Assembly: GCA_030844895.1 (NCBI GenBank)
Contig: CM061233.1
Location: 65,215,656 to 65,279,655 of the forward strand
Direction: 5' to 3'
DNA from: Ambrosia x helenae
Lineage: Eukaryota; Streptophyta; Magnoliopsida; Asterales; Asteraceae
Length of the DNA stretch: 64,000 nucleotides
Below, in pieces: positions 22,281 through 35,187 of the stretch. The notes under the pieces were generated by a model. It was given only the letters and a program-made list of their open reading frames with translations, was not told the DNA's origin and ran no database searches. Position 1 is the first letter of the stretch. Every line of letters begins with the position of its first letter. The position numbers were made by a program, and so were the translations under genes.

Positions 22281-25200
22281 ACAGCTGTCAACAAATAGAG
22301 ATTCAATTAGAATTTCCATTATGTCACGTAGATGAATTAATTAATTAATAATAATAACAATATTAATATTTGCTCAAACAACTCTTATCTATAATGATAC
22401 AATATTTTATTTTATATAAATCAATTAATTATTTAATTAATAATAATAATAATATTTTGTCTCAAAAAACTTATTATTTGTCACTCGACAGATAATGTTC
22501 ATAATCGTAAATACACTTCCCTATCACAATTTAAAAAGTTCCCTCTTGAATATTCAAAACTTGGGCTTAAATGTATTATTTATTATTATAATTGGAAGAT
22601 CTGTTTTACAACAACTGTTAATAATAACAACAGATGTTGTTAAAACAACTGTCATCAAATAGAATTTCACTTGAAATGTTATATCTTATACAACAACTCT
22701 TATTACAACAACTCTTATTATTTGCAACTCGACCCTGTTAATGTTAAAATTCCTAAACACGCTTCCCTATGTGATTTAAAACTTTCCCCCCTAAAAATTC
22801 AAAACTTAGGGCTTACTTATTAAAGATATTTTTAAAATAATTTTTATAATTATTTAATTATCAAAATGAAATGATGCTAATACAAAATCTTTAGAAAATA
22901 ACCAGCCGGTTTGAAAAATGTGTTTTATAAAATATAACCTCTCAAATTGAATATTATTGAACAATACAACCAACTATATATATATAATGATACAATGTTT
23001 TATCTTATATAAATCAATTAATTATTTAACTAATAATAATAAAAATAACAAAATTTCGTCTCAAAAAAATTATTATTTGGAACTAAACACAATTAATGTT
23101 CAGAATCGTAAATACACTTCCTATCATAATTTAAAAAGTTCCCTCTTGAATATTCAAAACTTGGGCTTAAATGTATTATTTATTATAAAAATTGGAATAT
23201 CTGTTTTACAACAACTGTGAACTTGTCAACAGATGTTTTTGAAACAACTGTCATCAAATAGAATTTCACTTAGAACTTGCAATGTTATATCTTATATAAA
23301 TCAATTAATTAATAATAATTCTACAAACACTATTGATGAGAGTTTGTAAACTAACATATAGGTAAACAATAAAAATGGAGTTTCAAAACTTTCCTTAATT
23401 GCCAACAAATGTTGTTAAAACAACTTTTATCAAAATAGAGTTTCAATTAGAATTTGCAATATGTCACGTAGATGAATTAATTAATTAATATTATAATAAT
23501 AACAATATCAATATTTGCTCATACAAATCTTATTATTTCCAATTGGACCCTGTTAATGTTAAAATTTCTAAACACGCTTCCCTATTTGATTTAAAACTTT
23601 CCCTCCTAAAAATTCAAAACTTGGGGCTTACTTATTAAAGATATTTTTCAAATAATTTATATAATTATTTAATGATCAAAATAAAATGATGCTAACACAA
23701 AATCTTTAGAAAATAACCAGCCGGTTTGAAAAATGTTTTTATATAAGCTATCAACTTGAATATTATTGAACAATATAACAAACTATATATATAATGATAT
23801 AATGTTTTATCTTATATAAATCAATTAATTATTTAATTAATAATAATAAAAATAAAAATATTTCGTCTAAAAAACTTATTATTTGGCACTCAAAACAGAT
23901 AATGTTCAGAATCGTAAATACACTTCCCTATCATAATTTTAAAAGTTCCCTCTTGAATAAACAAAACTTGGGCTTAAATGTATTATTTATTATTATAATT
24001 GGAAGATGTGTTTTACAACCACTGTCAATAATAACAACAGATGTTGTTAAAACAGCTGTCATAAAATAGAATTTCACTTGCAATGTTATATCTTATACAA
24101 CAACTCTTATTACAACAACTCTTATTATTTTCAACTCTACCCTATTAATGTTAAAATTCCTAAACACGTTTCCCTATGTGATTTAAAACTTTCCCTCTTA
24201 AAAATTCAAAACTTAGGGCTTACTTATTAAAGATATTTTTAAAATAATTTTTATAATTATTTAATTATCATAATGAAATGATGCTAATAGGGAAAGTTTG
24301 ATGACACTTCCCTATCATAATTTTAAAAGTTCCCTCTTGAATAATCAAAACTTGGGCTTAAATGTATTATTTGTTATTATATTTGGAAGATTTGTTTTAC
24401 AACAACTGTTAACTTGTCAACAGATGGTTTTGAAAGAGCTGTCATCAAATAGAATTTCAGTTAGAGCATGCAATGTTATATCTTATATAAAACAATTAAT
24501 TAATTAATAATAATGCTACAAACAGCATTGATGAGAGTTTGTAAACTAACATATAGGTAAACAATAAAAATAGAGTTTCAAAACTGTCCTTTTTGCCAAC
24601 AAATATTGTTAAAACAGCTTTCATCAAAATAGAGTTTCAATTAAAATTTGCAATATGTCACGTAGATGAATTAATTAAATATTATAATAATAACAATATT
24701 AATATTTGCTCATACAAATCTTATTATTTCCAATTGGACCCTGTTAATGTTAAAATTCCTAAACGCGCTTCCCTATGTGATTTAAAACTTTCCCTTCTAA
24801 AAATTCAAAACTTAGGGCTTACTTATTAAAGATATTTTTCAAATAATTTTTATAATTATTTAATTATCAAAATAAAATGACGCTAACACAAAATCTTTAG
24901 AAAATAACCAGCCGGTTTGAAAAATGTTTTTTATAAAATATAAGCTATCAACTTGAATATTATTGAACAATATAACCAACTATATATATAATGATACAAT
25001 GTTTTATCTTATATAAATCAATTAATTATTTAATAAATAATAATAAAAATAAAAATATTTCATCTAAACAACTTATTATTTGGCACTCAACACAGTTAAT
25101 GTTCAGAATCGTAAATACACTTCCCTATCACAATTTTAAAACTTCCCTCTTGAATAATCAAAACTCGGGCTTAAATGTATTATTTATTATTATAATTGGA

Positions 25201-27009
25201 AGATCTGTTTTACAACCACTGTTAATAATAACAACAGATGTTGTTAAGACAGCTGTCATCAAATAGAATTTCACCCGCAAATGTTATATCTTATACAACA
25301 ACTCTTATTATAACAACTCTTATTATTTTCAATTCCACCCTGTTAATGTTAAAATTCCTAAACACGCTTCCCTATGTGATTTAAAACTTTCCCTCTTAAA
25401 AATTCAAAACTTAGGGCTTACTTATTAAAGATATTTTTTAAATAATTTTTATCATTATTTAATTATCAAAATGAAATGATGCTAATAGGGAAAGTTTGAG
25501 GACACTTCCCTATCATAATTTTAAAAGTTCTCTCTTGAATAATCAAAACTTGGGCTTAAATGTATTATTTGTTTTTACAATTGGAAGATCTGTTTTACAA
25601 CAACTGTTAACTTGTCAACAGATTATTTTGAAAGAGCTGTCATCAAATAGAATTTCACTTAGAGTTTGCAATGTTATATCATATATTAATCAATTAATTA
25701 ATTAATTAATTAATAATGCTACAAACACTATTGATGAGAGTTTGTAAACTAAAATACAGATCAACAATAAAAATAGAGTTTCAAAACTGTCCTTATTTGC
25801 CAACAAATGTTGTTAAAACAACTTTCATCAAAATAGAGTTTCAAGTAGAATTTGCAATATGTCACGTAGATGAATTAATTAATTAATATTATGATAATAA
25901 CAATATCAATATTTGCTCATACAACTCTTATTATTTCCAATTGGACCCTATTAATGTTAAAATTCCTAAACACGCCTCCCATGTGATTTAAAAGTTTCCC
26001 TCCTAACAATTCAAAACTTAGAGCTTACTTATTAAAGATATTTTTAAAATAATGTTTATAATTGTTTAATTATCAAAATGAAATGATGCTAATACAAATT
26101 CTCTAGAAAATAACCAGCCGGTTTGAAAAATGTTTTTTTTTTTTTTTATAAAATATAACCTCTCAAATTGAATATTATTGAACGATACAATCAACTATAT
26201 ATATAATGATACAATGTTTTATCTGATATAAATCAATTAATTATTTAATCAATAATAATAAAAATAAAAATATTTCGTCTCAAAAAACTTATTATTTGAA
26301 ACTCAACACAGTTAATGTTCAGAATCTTAAATACACTTCCATATCATAATTTTAAAAGTTCCCTCTTGAATATTCAAAAACTTGGGCTTAAATGTATTAT
26401 TTATTATTATAATTGGAAGATCTGTTTTACAACAACTGTTAATAATAACAACAGATGTTGTTAAAACAGCTGTCATCAAATAGAATTTGACTTCCAATGT
26501 TATATCTTATACAACAACTCTTATTATTTGCAACTCGACCCTGTTAATGTTAAAATTCCTAAACACGCTTCCCTATGTGATCTAAAACTTTTCCTCCTAA
26601 AAATTCAAAACTTAGGGCTCACTTATTAAAGATATTTTTAAAATAATTTTTATAATTATTTAATTGTCAAAATGAAATGATGGCAATACAAATAAGATAA
26701 TAATGCTACAAACACTATTGATGATAGTTTGTAAACTAACATACAGGTAAACAATAAAAATAGAGAGTGTAACAATAATATTCAAAATGTTCAGAATCGT
26801 AACAATAAAAATATAGAGTGTGATTTGCTCTCAAAACTGTCATTATCTGCTACTGAACAAAGTTAATGTTCAAAATTGATAAACACGCTTCCTAATGTTA
26901 ATTTAAAATTTTATTCTTAAAAAACCAAAACTTTCCCTCTTAAAAATTCAAAATTGTAAACACGCTTCCCAAAAAATGATTAGAACTTATTTGTATTATT
27001 TATTATAAA

Positions 27010-27350
27010 CCGCAAAATCTGTAATGAAACAACTGTAATACGATTTTCAAAAAAGTTGAATAGATCTTCACAAACCAACTGTGATCGAATACAAATTCAT
27101 TTTAAACTAAAACTATTTACAAACACGTATTTACCGTAGTTGTAATACAATATTCACAAAAGTTGGAGAGATCTTCACAAAACAACTGTCAACGAATATA
27201 ACTTCAATATATACTATAGATGATTTACAAACATGCTTTGACAATAAGTGTAATCCAATGTTCCGAAAAGTTAAACAAAAGTTCACAAAACAATTGTCAT
27301 CGAATACAACTTGAATTTATACCATAGGCTATTTACAAACATATCTTGAG
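27010..27350. repeat. Three diverged tandem units of about 110-120 bp
   Basis: The series 'tcaaaaaagttgaa..agatcttcacaaaccaactgt', 'cacaaaagttggag..agatcttcacaaaacaactgt' and 'cgaaaagttaaac..aagttcacaaaacaattgt' repeats at about 27,047, 27,153 and 27,265. Each is followed by 'cgaata..' and 'atttacaaac'. Divergence is high. This may be a degraded edge of the array to the left, since the ACAACTGT motif is shared. Confidence 0.65.
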
Positions 27351-27709
27351 CGTAAACACATATTACGAACAACTACTAAAATAATTCTAATATATCTTTT
27401 AATACTCTTCAGAAACCTCAAACTAATGTTGCTAATACATCAAAATCAACTTTGAATATAACATGTCTTTATACACCCATGAGTCTTCAACACATATGTT
27501 TATTTCTTGGCAGGAATGGTTGAAGTTGTGTGTTGTATGTATAGAATCATTATTAATCTCCAAAATATTAATCTTGAATACTCAACATACTCAAGGTGCT
27601 TCCTCACATACTCTACTTGCTAACAGAACAGAAAAAAAACATTCAAAGTTAGACTTTGACTACAGGCCTTCAAAACAAAGTAAAGAAATAAGATATTTAA
27701 CAAACATAC

Positions 27710-28272
27710 CTGTTGACAAGCACAACAGCGGGAACCACAAAAACGGAAGTAGACGCAGACGATTTCCTCAAAAGATAAGCATAGTGGTGTAAAAGCATTA
27801 TCGCAATCAATGTCTTTCCTAATGCCATCTGGAAAAACATTTCATTGCTTAAGCTAACGCCTCTATCTGTTAACAGAGAAATATTCGCAATAACATTAAT
27901 CAAACATGACTCAGATTAATCAAACACAAAGGTTGATCAGAAAACAAAATGAACACGTATTAAACACTCGAATAAATGAATTTAAAAACGCAAAGACATA
28001 CCCTCTTGAGTTTGAGCCTGCCAACCTACAACCGTTCGTAATGGCAAGAATGATATTTTCCTTTGATTGTAAGAATCTTCAAAAGTCGAAAACTTTTTCG
28101 ACGTAAATGCTCTGGTTGCTAATGGAGCAGAAAAAATATTGAGGCTATTGAAGAACATTGAGGTTATTGAAGAACAAAATGGATAAATTTTAATCTTATT
28201 GATAACACATATTAAAATTATTTTACCTGATGCTCGAGTGCTTCGACGTAAACGTAAATGTGAGAGAACCAT
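27710..28272 (-). pseudogene. Captured fragment resembling a Dicer-like (DCL2-type) helicase exon
   Basis: A minus-strand exon at 27828-27710 has clean borders (CCAG before, GTATG after). It encodes GKTLIAIMLL, AYLLRK and FVVPAVVLV, in the order and spacing of the ATP-binding region of plant Dicer-like helicase domains, especially DCL2, where Walker A is GxGKT followed by a FLVP..VLV motif. The Walker A glycine before GKT is replaced (ALGKT). A possible first exon (ATG 28272 to donor after 28227, Arg-rich) and a middle exon near 28,120-28,010 precede it. Only one short segment is present, so it cannot make Dicer. It lies just inside a Helitron 5' end, fitting exon capture. Other helicase families remain possible. 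Confidence 0.45.
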
Positions 28273-28638
28273 CTGTTACGATTTAAAAATTATTTGAGAG
28301 ATTTATAAATTATTTGGGAGAAAAAGATGCACATGATACCTTTATATAATTGTGCAATGGGGTATCGAATTTGAAATTTGAATTTGAATTTGGAGCTCAA
28401 ATTTAAAACCAACAGTCATACAAAAGTTTGTTGTGTCAAGTGACAGTATTTAACTAATTTATTAACAACCACTGTCAGACAAGTGACATTATTACCACTG
28501 TTCAGGCAAGTGGGATTTTTTATATTATATAATGTGACGTCAGTTTTTGCATCATACAGGCATTGGTGGCTAGTCTCTCCGGCTGACACATCAACTTTCT
28601 GACGTCACTCACGCTTCTCCTATTATGGAAAGTATAGA

Positions 28639-29097
28639 TAGATATAGATATAGATATATATTTATACAATCATTAATTTAGAAGTAAAGTTAATGAGAAT
28701 ACAAACACACTAAACTTTGACAAGATGTTACAAAATAAACGATAAAAAATGCATGTGTTTACAAGAGAACCGACAAAAGAGCGACCGAAATGAAAAAAAC
28801 ACAAATCATTAATTTTCAGTTCCACTATTATACACATTAAAACATACAAATTATTTTCCTTCATATCTCATGTACATAGGAAAGCGTTTATTAATTTCAC
28901 GTACATAGGAAAGCGTTTATTAATTTCACGTGCGTTGGCAACAAACTAACTTATAATGTCTCCATCAAAGGACTCGTAGGTAGGGGATGGCCGATTTCTT
29001 GGGTGATGAACACGTAAATTGTTAGTGTTTGATCTAGTTTGTGTTGTTTGACTTGTGTCTAGTTTAATGTGTTTTATTTAGGCTATGCTTTCATGAC

Positions 29098-29098
<1 letters not shown>
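28639..29098. other. Non-coding spacer
   Basis: It starts with a GATATA microsatellite (about 28,637-28,662). Near 28,865-28,930 a 33-bp stretch ('tacataggaaagcgtttatta') is repeated in tandem. No gene was recognised. Confidence 0.5.
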
Positions 29099-29144
<46 letters not shown>

Positions 29145-29145
29145 T
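29099..29145. repeat. (ATT)n microsatellite
   Basis: About 15 uninterrupted ATT/TTA triplets. The same triplet repeat occurs near the end of each LARD LTR at about 52,570 and 57,743. Confidence 0.95.
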
Positions 29146-29180
29146 ATGTGGGTTTTTTGGTTTTTTCTTTTTATTAAAAT

Positions 29181-29480
29181 CTAGAATTAAACCACCTGCG
29201 TCGCGGTGGGGAGTGAAACCGCACAAAGTAGAATCAATGTCACACCGTAGCAGCGACCACCAACACCGGAAAAGCTCGTAAAACAATAAAACAAAACGAA
29301 AAAAGATAAACCAAACAAAAAGTAGCTGTAAAAATGTTGAACCATGCATGCCCATTACGGTGAGTTACCACACAAAAATTAGACCGAAACATAACATAAC
29401 ACGACCGTTAACCAAGAAAAACATAGAGGTAAAATGTTGAATCACATATGCACGTTGAGGCGTGTTAACTTGACAAAAAT
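29181..29480 (-). mobile_element. Helitron 3' end (minus strand), 5' end not found
   Basis: Read on the minus strand, the palindromic CCCCACCGCGACGCAGGTGG is followed by TTTAATT and CTAG at 29184-29181. The hairpin-plus-CTRR pattern fits a Helitron 3' terminus. The following base on the minus strand is A rather than the usual T, so the end may be mutated. The right limit is arbitrary. Confidence 0.5.
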
Positions 29481-29760
29481 AGACCGAAACAAAAACGAAA
29501 AAATTATAAAGATGAAAGTTTATAGGACCAAAGTTGAAAATGAAAAAAAGTGTTGAGGTTAAATGTAAAAGATAAAACTATTACGGTTAAAAGTTTAAAA
29601 AATATAAAGAAAAAAAAAACAGTATGGTACAACCTACAAAACATAAGATACAAAACACAATTACAACACCATGTGCAACACCACAAAGCTATGTACAACC
29701 ACAATAAACACACAAAGCCCATTAAGCATAAATCACTTGTAAATTTATACTAATGGTGAC

Positions 29761-30250
29761 ACTACAAAATAGGACACGAAAGAAAGGGGGTGGTTGCGAC
29801 GAAAGTGTGTGGAGATATGACTAAGACTATAAGGGGGCGGGGCAGTCCTCGGCAAAGGGTCTTAGCTACGGTTACCGTGCGGCAGCACCGCCGCCACTCC
29901 CTCAGAAACATCACAAAACTTTGCAGATCTGGTACTTTTTGCTGAGATGCAAGCACAAAAATTTATGCCAATATTACCATTAGGAGGAGAGGAAGATTGG
30001 AACGTTGAGGTTGTTGACCATTTGAAAAATATGAACGTCGAGGGTGTTTACAAAAAAAAATCACCTCTAGATCTTCGACCGGTGGAGGAAAACGGTGGTC
30101 TCCGGTGGTTCTCTCTTTATGTACAAGGAGGGTTTGATGACGGGTAGAAGAGGTGGTTGGTGGATGATGATTTTGGTGCGGGTGGGTTTTGGTGGCATCG
30201 ATGCAAAGTTGTGTGATGTATTGTAGAAGCCAAGCTTCACTTTTATAAAT
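29761..30250. other. GC-richer unassigned segment with a 66-codon frame
   Basis: Composition changes from AT-rich to mixed near 29,790 and back near 30,240. The plus frame 29947-30147 (PILPLGGEEDWNVEVVDHL, then a Trp/Gly-rich end) has no family I recognise. It may be a captured gene fragment. No element ends were fixed. Confidence 0.3.
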
Positions 30251-30925
30251 GATTTTTAAAATGATTTTTTAAAGTTATAGGGTATCTTGCCTAGAGTGCC
30301 ACCAGTAGTTTTGTGATTTTACGGTACTTCAAGTTCATTTTGATGTGGTAGAACGGAAGTGATCAGGGTTAGGGTACTTACCTTGAAGTGTCACTTCCCT
30401 CCTAAAGTGAGGAAACATGACTATATCACACAAATTTGAGTGTATAATCACTCAATTAATACTTTTACTATATTGAATAGAGGATTTTTATCACATGTAG
30501 TTTTTTATAGATTTTTTTAGTAGTTTTTATTATAGTAAAGTATATTTATGGTCCATATGGTTTGCATTTTGTATCGCATTTAGAGCTCAACTTTATTAAA
30601 AATACATGGATTGTCCATGTGGTTTGCACTTGTAACGCATTTAGCCCACGTAACTTGGAATTACTGAAACATTTAGATTTTTTGATGACGTGCAAGGCAC
30701 ATGGACCATCCGTATACTTTTAAAAGCTATAGAACGAATCTAAAATTTTGATAAACCACGTGAACCATCCATATACCTTGCTCTCTTGTTTAATTATACT
30801 ATATATGTTTTATAAGTGGCATGAAGGCATGAATAGTGTCACCCCTCTTTGTTTGGTTCAAATGTGCGATGGTGGTGATTTTTTTTTTAAATTTCGATGC
30901 ATTATATATAATAAATTTAATTTGG
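30251..30925. other. AT-rich non-coding spacer with a short internal repeat
   Basis: A 'tggtccatatggtttgca..gcatttag' segment near 30,549 recurs as 'ttgtccatgtggtttgca..gcatttag' near 30,611, and an inverted form, 'ggaccatccgtata', near 30,703. This suggests an old small inverted-repeat element. No gene was recognised. Confidence 0.4.
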
Positions 30926-30929
30926 TTCG

Positions 30930-31046
30930 AGGTTGAACAACATGTTGGCTAGTAGTGAAGTGGTTGAAGGCACCTCCCACTAAGTTGAGGTCTCAGTTCA
31001 AATCCCTGTTCAAGCAAGTGGTTGGTGGTTGTGGTTTTTTTATATT
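30930..31046 (+). mobile_element. tRNA-derived SINE-like element, second family
   Basis: The plus strand contains TGGCTAGTAGTGAAGTGG (A-box-like), then GTTCAAATCCCTG (B-box-like) about 45 bp on, and a T-rich end. A shorter relative with the same 'caacatgttggctagtg' head and 'caagcaagtgg' body lies at about 47,045. Two independent copies support a real repeat family. Boundaries are approximate, and no TSD was fixed. Confidence 0.55.
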
Positions 31047-31239
31047 TTTTATCTCTTAATTTTTGGAGTATTATATACAACTAGGGTGATTTCCTCACTT
31101 TGCAGCGGGTCTACGGTTATCGACCGAAACATGCCTGATGAATTATCAAGCGCAGTTGCATTATCACACATTCTAATAGCATTTGAATTTGAAAGGCACT
31201 AAAAGGCTAAAAATATAACTGGTGGCTTAAAAGCTTGAT

Positions 31240-32065
31240 CATTTAATAAAAAGGGGGGGGGGGAGGTTCCAGCTTGTCCCAAGTTTTGAATTAAAACTTT
31301 CTCCTAAACAGAAGACCACATAATAATAAACTTCAATTCTTTGTTCAATATCTTTCTTGTTAGGAAGTTGATGAATCTCAATAACCTTAAACAATAATAA
31401 GCAGCAAACAAAAACAAAGCACTAAGCTTTGCTTTGAACAAAAAATAAAATAAGCAACAAAATTTGTTGCAGTTTAGAAAGCAACTTCCTGATGAAAAGA
31501 ATTAAACCAAGAAATAAAAGAAGCAAAAAAAAGGGGGGAGGGGGAGGTTCCAACTTGTTCCAATTTTTGAATTAAATCTTTCTCCTAAACAGAAGACCAC
31601 ATAATAATAAACCTCAATTCTTTGTTCAGTATCTTGCTTTTTAGGGAGTTGATGGATCTCAATAACCTTGAACAATAATAAGCAGCAAACAAAAACAAAG
31701 CACTAAGCTTTGCTTTGAACAAAAAATAAAAGAAGCAGCAAACTTTGCTTCAATTTAGAAAGCAACTTCCTGATGAAAAGAATTAACCCAAGAAATAAAA
31801 GAAGCAACAAGAAGGGGGAGAGGTTCCAGTTTGTCCCAAGTTTTGAATTAAATCTTTCTCCTAAACAGAAGACCACATAATAATAAACTTCAATTCTTTG
31901 TTCAGTATCTTTCTTGTTAGGAAGTTGATGGATCTCAATAACCTTGAACAATAATAAGCAGCAAACAAAAACAAAGCACTAAGCTTCGCTTTAAACAAAA
32001 AAATAAAAGAACCAACAGACTTTGCTGCAATTTAGAAAGCAACTTCCTGATGAAAGGAATTAAAC
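31240..32065. repeat. Three tandem units of about 280 bp
   Basis: The unit 'ggaggttcca..cttgtcccaagttttgaattaa ... gcaacttcctgatgaaaag' repeats three times, with starts near 31,263, 31,544 and 31,821. G-run length varies at each start (12 Gs in the first). Units are about 95% alike by eye, so the amplification is fairly recent. No coding potential was recognised. Confidence 0.92.
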
Positions 32066-32227
32066 CAAGAAAAAAAGGAAGAAATTCTCATAAAAACATA
32101 ACCTACTTAAACTAAAACAAAATAAATAAATAAGGTGACCCATAGTTATCAACACATTGGTTTCACAAAGAGAAATTATGAAGAAAAAAAGAAATAGTAA
32201 ATCGAACAGAGAGAAGAGAATGGATAT

Positions 32228-35171
32228 TGTCACACCCCGCCAAGGCGGAAACGCGAGGTGCGACTTCGAAAGATTTCCAAGCACAAAAGGTCACACAAGC
32301 ATTAATTAAAACAAAGTGGAAACTTTCATTAAACAACCAAATCCATTCAACCTTAGTTAATTGTTTAATACTAAAACCATTGTAAGTAAATGTCTAAAAT
32401 TATTATGACAACACAACGGTCCAAAAGAAGGTATCCCACAAATGCTCGCACGCGACCCCTACAAGTTCCATTGTCCATGCTAATTTCCTGAAAAACATGC
32501 ATGTAAAATATATAGGTCAACACAAAGTTAGTGAGTTCACGAGTTTTCTATATGATGGACATGTAATCCAAAATCGACTAAATCATTGCCTAGCTAGGGC
32601 AATAATCAATATGTGATCTGACATGAGCCCATAACCAAACCTCGACATGTTGTGCCTTGCCCATTTTACACTAAAGACAATGAATAGCGTGAAATACAAG
32701 CACTCTTTTGATATCTGTCATCCGGTCAGAGCGACTGACCAAGAGTGGGGGTGTCAACCCAATAGATCTATCCCGGTGTTTCATGGCTAAATCCATAGCT
32801 AATGGTTACGGTATGATGTATGACACAAGGGCTTAATGGATCCTGAACCTTGATGTCTCATGTTCCCATAATAGTCATATATTGCAATTGAAAACTGTAC
32901 GCATGTTTTTCCCCCGGAAAAATGTAAAAACTGTAAAAAGGGGCCGTGTTGATGTTTGGATGCTAGACTGAACTGAATCTAATGCAGTGTGTCTGGTCTA
33001 GGAACCCTAATTTCATATAAAGGCACCTTAGGTCTATGTTTCCTTCTAAATAACATGCAACTGTTCTCCTGACTGTTACACTCATGGACTAGAGGTTTCT
33101 GTACCACTATCCACGTGTGTCACACACTGTATGTGTCAAGAATGTTCGTTTTGTTGGTTAGGTGAATATGATTAGTCTATTTTTGGGTAAAACATGTACT
33201 TTGTCTTACTAAATGTTACCAAGTGTCATGTGTGTCACATTTATGCAAGCCTAGGGTGACATATGGATATATTTTTGGATGATCTTGTATGAAAATGACT
33301 TGTTTAAATGTTTTGCCTTGGGGTACACTTGCATACCATATGTTTCCATTAAAACTCTTGTGTTAAGCTTGTTAACACATGTTTTTATAGTTTCTAACAC
33401 ATGTTCTCAAAATAAATTTTAGTATATGTTACAAAACTAAACAAAATTAATGTGTTTTGGGCCGGCCTTTTCCCTATACTCTCACGCATACTTTCAAATG
33501 TATGTGTGGGGGTACGTAAATGTCCATATACGAGTTCTATCATGCATGTAATCGTGTGTGTGTATGTATATATATATGTGTGTGTGTATGTGTGTGTGTG
33601 TGTGTGGTCGAGTATGTAATAGCTAGAACATTAAACCTTTAACATAAAACAGAAGTATTTTAGTTAGTTTAACTTGGACAACTCATGGTTATAGTGTGCG
33701 AGGGTGTGTGTACTCGGGTGACCATTACATGTAACCAAAATATATAAAGAATGAAAAAGGGTTCGGGTATTATACCTCACTCATGTATAGCCAAAAATAA
33801 TAAGGAAAAATAAGCTAAATTCCTTCCAAATGACTCCTAAGGACTTGCTAGCTACTTGTGACTCCCAAATGGTGAAGACTACTGATCGCACAAGACCCTC
33901 TTGGGTCACTTGGCTTCTGCCGAAAGGTAACAAAGGAAAGGAAAAGAAAGTTCAAGAGTTGTGAGTTATGTGAAGGTGTAGTGTGATCCAAATGAACTCT
34001 AAAACTCCTATATATAGCCGATTGGTGAGGGGTTAGGCATGATCTCATTGGTTCACAATTGGGGTTAGTCAACTTCTTGTTTTCTAAGTGTGCATTCTCC
34101 TAGAGTCCTTGTAAGGGAAATGTGTTGACTTTGGTTTTTGGCTTGGCTTGTAGGGTGTGTATAGTGGCCGAAAATCATGGGAATGAGCAAGGCACTTTGG
34201 GCAAGATTGAAAATATGGAAAGGATCAAATGTTCTATGTTTTGCCATTCTTATGCAAGGGGTTGACTAGTAGTCTTAGGAAATTGTGAGCACACCTCCTT
34301 GTTGACTCTTGGGGGCCGAAAATCAATAGGACAAAGTGTTTTTTTTAGGTAAGTCAACTATGGTCTTGAGGTCCATGTTAATCTTGTTGTTTCCATGTTA
34401 GTATAAAGCATAAGAATGTGGTGTGTTTAGGATAAGACTCGTGGGTGTGTAGTGAGTGTGTGTGTCGTGTGGGTGTGTATGTATGCGTGTGATATGTGTG
34501 TGTATATGTCGTATGTATTTGTGTGTGTGTGTGTGAAGATAGTTGTTCATTCCCAATGTATTTTCATGTGTGTACATGGACTCCTACATAATGTTTTATA
34601 TGGTTTTAGGAAGTCAACTTGTGTAAGAATAAGCTATTGTGTGTCCCTCATTCTACTTTGGGATTTCCATCGGAAATTGTAATGTAAAGCATGTAAACCT
34701 TGATGTTGTGTATGTGTGTGGCCGTGAATATACATACACATGTATAAAATTTGATTTTAGTTACACATTAACTTGTCTATGGATGTACATATGTATGGGT
34801 TCCCCAACTAATGTCCCATGTATACAAGTTTAATCATTTTTGTCGGACAATGCAAGTGTGTAACTCACGTAGATGGACATTGTTTGATTTTGTCCTTGTC
34901 GGGGTGACCATTTGGAAACGTATGTTCAGTTGCATGGATTTCTAACTGTTAGAGTTGTGCATGGGATTTCTATAGTCTAGCATGATTTGTTGAACTAATT
35001 GAGGCCTTGAACTAACTAGTGTGTCTACTGTTAGACTGCACGCCTCGGGTCTGTCTCTTTGGAACCTTGTATGGTCCAACTATGATAACATAGATGACAT
35101 GGAATGCTATGCACAATGTATTCATGTAACTAAGTGTACGGATATGACCTGTGATTTCGACGGGTGTCACA
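32228..35171 (-). repeat. 3' LTR of the gypsy element (2,944 bp)
   Basis: This pairs with 41071-43996. It carries a TATA box, a TG/GT microsatellite near 33,548-33,605 and the shared 'ggggccgtg' block near 32,940. It lacks an 11-bp 'aatactcactt' stretch present in the other LTR at about 41,790. Confidence 0.95.
34008..34017 (-). promoter_or_regulatory. LTR TATA box with CAAT-like element (3' LTR)
   Basis: On the minus strand CCAATCGG is followed closely by CTATATATAG, a plausible core promoter. The same arrangement is kept in the other LTR at 42821-42830. Confidence 0.65.
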
Positions 35172-35187
35172 TTCTCCCCCTGTTCGA
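35172..35187 (-). promoter_or_regulatory. Polypurine tract of the gypsy element
   Basis: On the minus strand CGAACAGGGGGAGAA ends exactly at the LTR start TGTGACACC. This is the plus-strand primer site. Confidence 0.85.

Larger units (their letters stand above)
20985..26960. repeat. Satellite-like array, about 600-bp units in a 1.2-kb higher-order pattern
   Basis: Two alternating blocks recur. Block A ('gttcagaatcgtaaatacac...aacttgggcttaaatg') occurs near 21,235, 22,495, 23,100, 23,905, 25,100 and 26,310, with partial copies at 24,300 and 25,500. Block B ('gttaatgttaaaattcct...gcttccctatgtg') occurs near 21,130, 22,737, 23,547, 24,147, 24,742, 25,341, 25,950 and 26,541. The last six B intervals are about 600 bp. 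Rarer markers such as 'gatgctaatagggaaagtttga' recur 1,204 bp apart (24,283 and 25,487). Copies are clearly diverged. The 'ACAACTGTTAATAATAACAACAG' type motif recurs in most units. Confidence 0.88.
18870..28638 (-). mobile_element. Helitron-derived region, 5' terminus at 28,638
   Basis: On the minus strand the segment begins A|TCTATACTTTCCATAATAGG at 28638, a typical plant Helitron 5' end (A|TC). It would include the Dicer-like fragment, the satellite array and the RPA-like gene, all of which fit Helitron content. I could not find the matching 3' hairpin-CTRR end, nor a Rep/helicase gene. The left limit given is therefore only where unrelated LTR sequence begins. Confidence 0.45.

Noticed and set aside
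29763..30310. Possible CACTA transposon: CACTACAAAA at 29,760 and a TAGTTTTGTG at 30,305
   Set aside because: The right sequence reverse-complements to CACAAAACTA, not CACTACAAAA, and no 3-bp TSD was found.
34452..34833. Cys/Val-rich frames in the gypsy LTR
   Set aside because: They are translations of TG/GT microsatellite sequence inside the LTR, repeated at 43,265-43,652.
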